Under the pieces are notes generated by a model. That model had not been told where the DNA came from. It was given only the letters and a program-made list of their open reading frames with translations, and did not search any database. Made by a program: the position numbers and the translations under genes. Shown here in pieces: positions 7,679-13,479 of a DNA stretch of 13,479 bases. Within the stretch, counting starts at the first letter, position 1, and every line of letters starts with the position of its first letter. This stretch comes from Deltaproteobacteria bacterium (GTDB lineage: Bacteria > SAR324 > JACQKK01), in NCBI GenBank assembly GCA_029858165.1, contig JAOUFO010000018.1, positions 1 to 13,479 on the forward strand, written 5' to 3'.

Positions 7679-8602
7679 GTGGGACAAATATTCAACGGTA
7701 AAGAAATCTACGCCATAGGAGGCGGCAAGGGAGGGGTGGGAAAAAGTTTTATTTCCGCCAATCTGGGGGTATTGCTGGCCAAAAACAAGGGCCGGGTGCT
7801 GCTGGTGGATGCGGACCTGGGGGGGGCCAATCTTCACACCTGCCTGGGGATTCCGGCGCCTGCTGTCACCTTATCCGATTTTATCGCCAACCCCTCCATG
7901 CAGATTCAGGATGCGATTGTAACCACTCCTTACGAAAATCTGCAATTGTTAAGCGGAGGGCAGGATGTCCTGGCCAGCGCAAATCCAAAATACACCCAAA
8001 AGGCCAAAATCCTGCGGGCCATTCAATCCATCCAGGCGGATTATGTGATTTTGGACCTGGGTGCCGGAACAAACTACAACACCCTGGATTTCTTTTTGAT
8101 TGCGGACAAAGGGGTGCTGGTGGTGATCCCGGAGCCTACCTCGGTGGAAAACGCCTACCGGTTCATCAAAAGCGCCTTGTACCGACGGTTGTCCCTGTTG
8201 GCGGGGGACAGCCAAACCAAGGCGGTGATAGAAAAGGCCACGAAAAACAAAAATGACCTGGGCATCCGCAACCCGGCGGAACTGGTCAGTTATGTGATGG
8301 AAAGCTCCCCCGAAACCGGGGTTCTGTTGCGGGAAGCCCTCAATCAGTTCCGGCCCAGGATCATTCTGAATCAGGTGCGCTCTCTGGCCGATATCCGGAT
8401 TGGGTTTGCCATGCAAAGCGCCTGTTTAAAGTATTTCGGCATCCATATGGATTTTATCGGCTACCTGGAAGTGGATGACCATGTTTGGAAATCCATCCGC
8501 GCCCGACAACCGGTGGTGATCAACAACGGCGGAAAAAGCTTCCGAGGGCTGGAATCCATATCCCACAACCTGATGAATGATTTTCAGATGAAACCGGAAT
8601 AG
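7679..8602 (+). CDS. MinD/FlhG-like P-loop ATPase
   Basis: A 307-aa deviant-Walker ATPase of the MinD/ParA/FlhG class, whose members position divisomes, flagella, chromosomes or other cell structures by ATP-driven dimerisation. Visible motifs are the Walker A GGGKGGVGKS (residues 14-23, with the signature Lys of the deviant type), Walker A' LLVDADLGGAN (41-51) and Walker B-like VILDLGAG (123-130). PEPTSVENAYRFIK (151-164) resembles MinD/FlhG proteins. No clear C-terminal membrane-targeting amphipathic helix of the MinD kind is seen. The start is GTG: an in-frame stop lies at 7661-7663, and AGGGAAG stands 7 bases before the GTG. The next gene starts 37 bases downstream on the same strand, so the two are likely co-transcribed. 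No flagellar or min genes are in the window, so the cargo is unknown. Confidence 0.88.
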   Translation: MGQIFNGKEIYAIGGGKGGVGKSFISANLGVLLAKNKGRVLLVDADLGGANLHTCLGIPAPAVTLSDFIANPSMQIQDAIVTTPYENLQLLSGGQDVLASANPKYTQKAKILRAIQSIQADYVILDLGAGTNYNTLDFFLIADKGVLVVIPEPTSVENAYRFIKSALYRRLSLLAGDSQTKAVIEKATKNKNDLGIRNPAELVSYVMESSPETGVLLREALNQFRPRIILNQVRSLADIRIGFAMQSACLKYFGIHMDFIGYLEVDDHVWKSIRARQPVVINNGGKSFRGLESISHNLMNDFQMKPE

Positions 8603-8639
8603 CATTCCATAACCCTATTCGGCCCAACCAAGCCTGGCA

Positions 8640-9350
8640 ATGAAATCGCAAAAATCACAAACCTATTACGAAATCCTGGGGGTATCCCCTCATGCCTCTC
8701 AGGATGACATCAAAAAAGCCTACGATCTGTCCAAACAGACTTTCGCCAAGGATTCCCTTGCCACCTATTCTTTGTTTACCGACACCGAAAACCAGGAGAT
8801 CCTAAGTCTGATCTCCAAAGCTTACCAAACGCTGTTCAATGCCAACCTGAGGCGGGACTACGACAGCCTGTTGGCCAGAGAGAACAAAAACAAGGGGGCC
8901 GCCCCCAAAGAAAAAGAAAAAAAGATCAAAGACGGGGCGGAAAAATCAGCCAACTCCGGACCATCGGCTTTTGCCGAAAACCCCAAGGCCCCTCAACCGG
9001 CGGCAGCCCCTTTCCATCCAGAGTCCCACAAGTCGGAAAACCCAAATTCCTTCAGCATGGATGAGTTTACCCAAACAGTCACTGAGTTCTCTGGAGCGGC
9101 CATTAAAAAAGCCCGAATGATGCACGGCATCAGTCTGGATGATCTGGCCGATCAAACCAAAATCCGCAAAACCTACCTGTCATATATTGAAAACGAGGAA
9201 TTCACCTTTCTTCCGGCCTTTATCTATGTAAGAGGTTTCGTGAAGTTGATGGCCAATGCACTGTCCCTGCCCGCGGATCGGGTTTCTTCCGATTACATGG
9301 CCCGCTACAATAAAAAAATGTCCCCCCAGGATGCCCCCCCCACCCCCTGA
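8640..9350 (+). CDS. J-like domain plus RodZ-type helix-turn-helix protein
   Basis: A 236-aa soluble protein. Residues 8-77 resemble a DnaJ J-domain (TYYEILGVSPHASQDDIKKAYDLSKQ, ending in AYQTLFNANLRRDYDSLL). The HPD tripeptide needed to stimulate DnaK is missing; the segment reads FAKDS instead. Residues 80-145 are a Lys-, Ala- and Pro-rich linker. Residues 148-225 match the RodZ-type HTH (ARMMHGISLDDLADQTKIRKTYLSYIENEEF, then LPAFIYVRGFVKLMANAL). In RodZ this domain contacts MreB. Unlike RodZ there is no membrane segment or periplasmic tail, and the protein ends soon after the HTH. No good ribosome site is visible before the ATG, which agrees with translational dependence on the MinD-like gene. 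A partner or adaptor of that ATPase is plausible but inferred. A DNA-binding role is the alternative. Confidence 0.82.
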   Translation: MKSQKSQTYYEILGVSPHASQDDIKKAYDLSKQTFAKDSLATYSLFTDTENQEILSLISKAYQTLFNANLRRDYDSLLARENKNKGAAPKEKEKKIKDGAEKSANSGPSAFAENPKAPQPAAAPFHPESHKSENPNSFSMDEFTQTVTEFSGAAIKKARMMHGISLDDLADQTKIRKTYLSYIENEEFTFLPAFIYVRGFVKLMANALSLPADRVSSDYMARYNKKMSPQDAPPTP

Positions 9351-9356
9351 AGAAGT

Positions 9357-9420
9357 GCAACCAGCCCGGCTATAGCCGCATGGAGGCGAAGCCGACAGGG
9401 GGATGCCGGTGCTGGTTGCC
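9357..9420 (+). ncRNA. Structured element, possibly c-di-GMP-I riboswitch-like
   Basis: An outer stem GCAACCAGC (9357-9365) / GCTGGTTGC (9411-9419) can extend through CCGGC/GCCGG. Inside are CGGC-TATA-GCCG (9367-9378) and GAGGCGAAGCC (9383-9393). The last agrees at 9 of 11 positions with the GACGCAAAGCC core I know from GEMM-I (c-di-GMP-I) riboswitches. GCAACC at the 5' end and GGTTGCC (9414-9420) at the 3' end sit where that class has GCAAACC and GGGTTGCC-like strands. Against this, it starts 6 bases after the stop of the previous gene and no plausible plus-strand gene follows. It may simply be a 3'-end structure of the MinD-like operon. Confidence 0.25.
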
Positions 9421-9589
9421 GGACAGAGCGCAAAAGAAAGGCGGCGCAAGCCTGCCCTTAAGGGCAGCAAGGCCCCTGGCGGTGCTGAAGCCCCCCCCAA
9501 GTGCAATCCCCCCGGCGGTCAGCAGGGATTCAAAGGCCGTTATGGTCGTAAATGCAGGAAACCCCGAAGGGAAAAAATTGGGGCAGGGG
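9421..9589. other. Non-coding GC-rich stretch with 16-bp palindrome
   Basis: No believable gene is present. A perfect palindrome CTGCCCTTAAGGGCAG lies at 9452-9467 and can form a 6-bp stem with a TTAA loop. A C8 run follows near 9490. Open frames on both strands have skewed composition (Pro, Arg and Gly rich) and no family resemblance. The palindrome could terminate or process transcripts arriving from the MinD-like operon or from rnpB. Confidence 0.4.
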
Positions 9590-9617
9590 AAAAACAGACC
9601 GATGAAGAATGGCCGGT
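9590..9617 (-). terminator. Weak terminator candidate for rnpB
   Basis: On the minus strand, ACCG (9617-9614) can pair with CGGT (9601-9598), followed after three bases by five T (9594-9590). The stem is only 4 bp with a 12-base loop, so this is a weak candidate. A 9-bp direct repeat TGAAGAATG (9603-9611 and 9617-9625) overlaps it. Confidence 0.25.
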
Positions 9618-9649
9618 GAAGAATGATTGGGGTTGGAAACAAAGAGGAA

Positions 9650-10052
9650 GGGAAGAAGCCTTCAATAAGCCGGGTTCTGTTCCCCCTTTAAGAAAGGGGG
9701 CCGCGACCATTTATCTGGGACGGATGTTGCCATCCGCCTCTAGCATCCTACCCGACGGCTGGGCGAGCCACCCTTATCGCCGTCTTATTTGGACTTGCTC
9801 CGAATGGGGTTTACCCTGCCGACCCTGTCACCAGGGCCGCGGTGGGCTCTTACATTAAGGCCCTTGGCCCCCACCTTTTCACCCTTGCCTGTAAACAACC
9901 CCATAAAGGGTTGCCCCATCGGCGGTCTATTTTCTGTGGCACTTTCCTTAAGGTTGCCCCCACTGGCCGTTAGCCAGCATTCCGCTCTGTGGAGCCCGGA
10001 CTTTCCTCCGTCACCTCAAGGGCGGCGGCGGCCGCGTTTCGGGCTTCTTCCC
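9650..10052 (-). ncRNA. rnpB: RNase P RNA, bacterial class A
   Basis: Catalytic RNA of RNase P, which removes 5' leaders from precursor tRNAs. Read on the minus strand it has the universally conserved GAGGAAAGTCCGGGCTCC near the 5' end (about 9991-10008) and GGCAAGGGTGAAAAGGTG in the specificity region. It also has GTAAGAGCCCACCGC and GGTAAACCCCATTCGGAGCAAG, the L15 GGGTAGG that pairs with the tRNA 3' CCA (9747-9753), and ACAGAACCCGGCTTA near the 3' end (about 9667-9681). The ends were set by helix P1: GGGAAGAAGCC at the 5' end (10052-10042) pairs perfectly over 11 bp with GGCTTCTTCCC at the 3' end (9660-9650). The resulting length of about 403 nt is normal for class A. A promoter lies just upstream. 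Exact mature ends could differ by a few bases. Confidence 0.97.
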
Positions 10053-10059
10053 ATCTCTC

Positions 10060-10087
10060 TTTATACCCCCACAAGGGTAGCACACAA
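10060..10087 (-). promoter_or_regulatory. rnpB promoter (sigma-70 type)
   Basis: On the minus strand a TATAAA box (10065-10060) lies 7 bases before the predicted rnpB 5' end at 10052. TTGTGT (10087-10082) lies 16 bases upstream of it as a -35 element. The -10 matches 5 of 6 consensus bases and the -35 matches 3 of 6. The spacing to the P1-defined 5' end fits a transcription start. Confidence 0.65.
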
Positions 10088-10449
10088 ACGCCATGCCGCT
10101 CAAGCCGCATTGCAATCAGGCGGGGGAACAGGCTCCCCCCGGAACCCGGTCACTTTGGTGTTTTGGCCCAAACCCTGACCGGAAGCCGGGTTTCCGTGCC
10201 CCTGTGAACGCCTTGAGGCCTCTGCAAAACTCATTTTTTCCCAAACCCCCGCTTTTTTATCAAAACAGGTTGGATGGGAGTTTCCCCGCCATTGGGCCAG
10301 GCCATCGGCCAGGCAGGGAACCGTTCTGCCCCCTGGGGGGACAGACGGATGGTCCTTCTGGTGCTGGTTTCCCCAACGGCGCATTCAAGCCCCAGAGGGG
10401 GGGCACGGCATCCAGGGATTGTGGGTCGGATTCCAACCCCTGGCGGTTG
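10088..10449. other. 362-bp non-coding stretch between rnpB and FAD oxidase gene
   Basis: No credible gene is present. A long imperfect stem can form from GGAACCCGG (10141-10149) with CCGGGTTTCC (10186-10195), with GGTCA (10148-10152) and TGACC (10176-10180) as an alternative inner pairing. An 8-bp direct repeat GGCCAGGC flanks CATC near 10300. A G/C hairpin lies at about 10327-10346. CCAGGG/CCCTGG stems lie at about 10412-10443, just past the oxidase stop, and could mark that transcript's 3' end. An open frame running through 10260-10497 is the out-of-frame tail of the oxidase gene, not a gene of its own. Confidence 0.5.
10215..10231 (+). repeat. Copy 1 of GAGRCCTCTGCAWAACT repeat
   Basis: The sequence matches that at 13445-13461 at 15 of 17 bases and in the same orientation. 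Both copies run into AT-rich sequence in otherwise GC-rich surroundings. This may be the tip of a mobile element or MITE, or a shared regulatory site. No matching inverted end was found in the window. Confidence 0.5.
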
Positions 10450-13307
10450 TTATTCCGCCAGGGCTTCCGCCACCACCTCCACAATGTGTTTGGCCCCCGT
10501 TCGGTGCGGTGGGCAATTTGCTGGCGGCAGGAGATGCCGTTGGCCACAATCAAGGCATCCGGTTTGGCCCGGCGCACGGCGGGCAGCAACCGCAGTTCGC
10601 CGATTTTCACGCTGAGGGCGTAATGCTCTTTTTCGTAGCCAAAGGCCCCCGCCACCCCGCAACAGCCGGATTCTATCTCCTTGGGAGCCAACCCCGGCAC
10701 CGCCTTTAACACCGCCAGGGAGGGCTGGCTGCCCACCAGGGATTTTTGCATACAGTGGCCGTGTAAAAGGGCTTCTCGTTCCAAAGTGGAGGGTTTGAAC
10801 CGGAGTTTGCCTTCCCCGATCAGTTTTTGGATGAACTCATCCATGGTAAAGGTATGATCGGCCACCAGATTGGTATCCGCTCCGGGCAGCAGGTCCCGGT
10901 AATCATCCTTTAAGGTGAGGATGCAGGAAGGCTCCACCCCCACAATGGGGATTCCCTGCCGGGCAAATTCTGCCAACACCTTGATGTTGTGTGCGGCATT
11001 GTGTTTGGCCTGTTTCAACATCCCTTTGGAGATAAAAGGCCGTCCGCAGCATTTTTTATCGGGAAGCACCACCCGGTAACCGGCATGTTCCAGAATTTCC
11101 ACCGCCGAGCGGCCCAGGTAGGGGTAGTTGTGCTCCACAAAGGTATCGTGAAACAGAACCACCGTGGGTCGTTCGGCGTATTGGGCCGGGGTCCGGCGCT
11201 GGCGGAACCACTTGGAAAACCGCCGCCGCACAAAGGGGGGCAGCTTGCGATGAATCGTGATGCCGATGGCGGATAAAGCCAACCGGGACAGGATGTTGCC
11301 CGCCATCAGGTTGGAAAACGGGGCGAAGGCCGATCCCATCCGGGACAGAAACCCCACATGGCCGAATATCCGGCTGCGCAGGGGGGTGCCGTGGACCAGT
11401 TGGTACTGAAACAGAAATTCCTGCTTCAGTTTGGCCATATCCACCTGGGATGGGCATTCTGTTTTGCAGCCTTTGCATTGCAGGCACAGATCCATCACCC
11501 CGTACATTTGCCGGGATGTCAGGGTCTTTTTATCCGCCTTGCCGGAGATAACGGCCATCAGGGCGTTGGCCCGCCCCCTGGTGGAATGGCGGTCTTCTCC
11601 CGTGGCCTGAAACGACGGGCACATGATGCCTTCCGTTTTGCGGCATTGGCCATTGCCGTTGCACATTTCCAGTTCGGCCCCCAACCCCCCGTTGCGGGAA
11701 AAATCCAAAAAAGTGGGAATTTCCACCCGGGTTTGATGATAGCGCAGGTTTTGGGTGGGGGCGGGGGCATTGACCACTTTTCCGGGATTCATCAGGTTTT
11801 CCGGGTCAAAGGCCGCTTTGATTTCCCGGAATGCCTGATACAGTTTGGCCCCGAACATTTTTTCGTTCAGCCATGAGCGGGCCAGCCCGTCCCCATGTTC
11901 GCCGCTCATGGCCCCCCCGTAGGATTGGACCAGGCTGGAAACCTCATCAAACAGGACCATCATTTTCTTTTGGTCGGCCGGTTTTTTGAGGTTTAGAAAC
12001 GGACGGATGTGAATGCACCCCACGGAGGAATGGCCGTAAAACCCGGCTTTGGTGCCGTGTTTTTCCATAATGGCCTGAAAGTCTTTTAAATAGGCGGGCA
12101 GTTTTAAGGGGTCCACCGCGGTGTCCTCCACAAAGGCCACCGGTTTGGCCTCTCCCCGGGTGCCCATCATCAGCCCAAGCCCCAGCTTGCGAAAGTTCCA
12201 TACCTGGGCCTGTTGGGCCGCATCCACCGCACGCACCCAGGCAAACCCCATTTTATTGCGGCGAAGGTGTTGTTCCAGCCGGGTCAGCTTATCGGTCAGT
12301 TCCTTGGCGTTGTCAGCGTAAAACTCCACAATCAGCAGGGCATCAGGGTTGCCTTCCAAAAACCCGGTTTTTCCCTTGAGGGCGGGGGAGGTGAGGGCCT
12401 GACTGATGATGGAACTGTCCACCAGTTCGGTGGCGGAAGGTTTGTGCTCCAGCACCACCTGATTGGATTCCACCGCGGATATCATGTCGTGAAACAATAT
12501 CACCAGCAACCCCTTGATTTTGGGAGCCGGTACAATGGAAAGCTTCAGGGCGGAAATCACCCCCAAAGAGCCTTCAGACCCCACCAGCAGGCTGGCCAGA
12601 TTCATACCGGGGCCTTTGGTCAATTCATCCAGGTTGTATCCGCTTACCCGGCGCATGATGTTGGGGAACCGGGCCTTCACCTCATTCTTGTTTTCCCTGG
12701 CGATCCGGAGGGTCTCCCGGTAAATGTGGCCTTCCAGGGTTTGCTCTCTGGCCCGGTTGTTCAGTTCGGTTTCATTCATCGGGCCAAACAGCACATGGGA
12801 ACCATCGGCCAGGATGGCGTCCACCTCCATCACATGGTCCACCGTTTTGCCATACAAAATAGAGCGTGCCCCGGCGGAGTTGCTGCCCGCCATGCCCCCG
12901 ATGGTGGCCCGGTTGCTGGTGGAGGTATCCGGCCCGAACAAAAAGCCGTGGGGGGCCAGAGAGCGGTTCAATTGTTCCTGCACAATGCCCGGCTCCACTT
13001 TTACCCACCGTTCCTCAATGTTCAACTCAATCACCCCCGTCAGGTGGGTGGAGGTGTCTATCACCAGGGCCTCCCCCACCGACTGGCCCGCCAGAGAGGT
13101 CCCCGCACCGCGGGCCAGCACCGGCACACGGTTGTGCAGGGCCAATTCCACCGCCATTTCCAGGTCGTCCCGGTTTTTGGGCACCACCACACCAATGGGC
13201 TCTATCTGGAACATGCTGGCATCGGTGCTGTACAGATGGCGGGTCAGGGCGTCAAAACGCACCTCTCCCTGAATTTTGTTTTTCAAGGCCTTGGCTATAT
13301 CGGACAT
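10450..13307 (-). CDS. FAD-linked oxidase / Fe-S reductase fusion (YdiJ / GlcD-GlcF type), frameshifted near its end
   Basis: A 2-hydroxyacid (D-lactate, glycolate or D-2-hydroxyglutarate type) dehydrogenase that passes electrons from FAD through Fe-S clusters. Domains in order: the FAD-binding PCMH fold (about 35-260) with VPVLARGAGTSLAGQ (61-75) and GPDTSTSNRATIGGMAGSNS (125-144); the FAD-oxidase C-terminal domain (about 265-515) with SGEHGDGLARSW (468-479); a ferredoxin-like part with CNGNGQC...MCP (549-564) and CLQCKGCKTECP (608-619); and two CCG-type segments with CCGRPF (753-758), HGHC (849-852) and SGCCGVAGAFG (880-890). YdiJ-like proteins are about 950-1020 aa. With one extra G in the G5 run at 10494-10498 the protein would end GAKHIVEVVAEALAE at 952 aa and stop at 10450. 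As given, it reads on to 10260 with an unrelated tail. AGGAG lies 13 bases before the start. The exact substrate cannot be told. Confidence 0.9.
10494..10498 (-). other. Apparent one-base deletion in a G run of the FAD oxidase gene
   Basis: The coding strand reads ...GAA CGG GGG CCA..., leaving the family-like ending. Adding one G gives RTERGAKHIVEVVAEALAE and a stop at 10450-10452. The next 80 codons in the current frame are Pro-, Gly- and Trp-rich and unlike the family. Either a sequencing or assembly slip, or a real recent mutation that spares all cofactor sites. Confidence 0.75.
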
Positions 13308-13479
13308 TTGTTTAAAAGCACTCCTGTGCGGGTGGCTTTCGCGGGGAAATTGGATGGGGGGCTTACGGGCCGCGGGAGGACCCCCGGGGCCGTTGCTTCA
13401 CCCCTAGATTTTCATGTTTTCAATGGGATTTCAAAACAAAAGATGAGACCTCTGCATAACTGCCAAAATATCCCGTTTT
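13308..13479. promoter_or_regulatory. Upstream region of the FAD oxidase gene
   Basis: 172 bases lead to the window end with no gene visible. The ribosome site AGGAG (minus strand, 13325-13321) is 13 bases from the start, longer than usual. A GC-rich block (about 13368-13395) with CCCGGGG-type self-complementarity is followed by an AT-rich block (about 13400-13479). That block holds two TTGAAA motifs on the minus strand, candidates for a -35 box but without a good -10 at standard spacing. Confidence 0.3.
13445..13461 (+). repeat. Copy 2 of GAGRCCTCTGCAWAACT repeat
   Basis: GAGACCTCTGCATAACT continues into an AT-rich tail that runs off the window. It is the second copy of the motif at 10215, in direct orientation 3.23 kb apart. 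If this is a mobile-element tip, the body lies outside the window. Confidence 0.5.

Noticed and set aside
7586..7837. 83-codon minus-strand open frame at the start of the MinD-like gene
   Set aside because: It is antisense to the Walker A region of a certain gene, with no supporting motif.
9370..9642. 90-codon minus-strand open frame
   Set aside because: It covers the palindrome and riboswitch-like hairpins, has no ribosome site, and its low-complexity hydrophobic reading resembles no family.
9403..10178. Plus-strand open frames over the structured region and rnpB
   Set aside because: They lie opposite RNase P RNA or in the hairpin-rich gap. Translations are Pro/Arg/Gly rich without family resemblance and lack a convincing ribosome site.
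10260..10497. 80-residue C-terminal extension of the FAD oxidase
   Set aside because: It appears only after the G-run slip. Composition and lack of resemblance show it is translated non-coding DNA.
1..13479. CRISPR array, tRNA genes, insertion-sequence transposase
   Set aside because: No regularly spaced repeats, no tRNA cloverleaf signatures and no transposase-like reading frame were found on either strand.

Overview
The window is 13.5 kb of ordinary-looking bacterial chromosome with GC-rich coding sequence and many G or C homopolymer runs of 7-11 bases, because Gly GGG and Pro CCC codons are favoured. Two features suggest a Gram-negative deltaproteobacterium in the broad sense (Desulfobacterota-like): an LptF/LptG-type lipopolysaccharide-export permease, and a class A RNase P RNA next to MinD-like, J-like/RodZ-like and giant FAD/Fe-S oxidoreductase genes. 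The lineage is inference; no 16S rRNA or tRNA gene is present to test it. No transposase, integrase, CRISPR array or toxin-antitoxin pair was found.

Layout. Bases 1-6216 form a leftward cluster. Read in the direction of transcription it contains a 906-aa acidic protein with a degenerate receiver domain, then valS (valyl-tRNA synthetase, overlapping the previous stop), then serA (D-3-phosphoglycerate dehydrogenase, cut by the window edge). An AT-rich divergent intergenic region (6217-6343) separates this from a rightward cluster: an LptF/LptG permease (6344-7405), a 273-bp gap with inverted repeats, a MinD/FlhG-like ATPase (7679-8602), and a small protein joining a J-like domain lacking HPD to a RodZ-type helix-turn-helix (8640-9350). 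A GC-rich structured stretch follows (9351-9649). Next, on the minus strand, come rnpB (RNase P RNA, about 9650-10052) with a visible promoter, a 360-bp non-coding stretch, and a fused FAD-linked oxidase/Fe-S reductase of the YdiJ/GlcD-GlcF type (10450-13307). Its last 14 codons are out of frame by one base in this sequence.

How the parts may work together. valS, serA and rnpB are housekeeping functions for tRNA charging, serine synthesis and tRNA 5' maturation. The LptF/G permease serves outer-membrane biogenesis. The MinD-like ATPase and the J-like/HTH protein are probably co-transcribed and could be a small cell-organisation module. The pseudo-receiver protein may be a scaffold or polarity factor. 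These last two are the least explained parts of the window. Further open points are a G11 tract inside the pseudo-receiver gene, a possible c-di-GMP-riboswitch-like fold at 9357-9420, a long inverted repeat before the MinD-like gene, and a 17-bp sequence present in direct orientation on both sides of the FAD oxidase gene.
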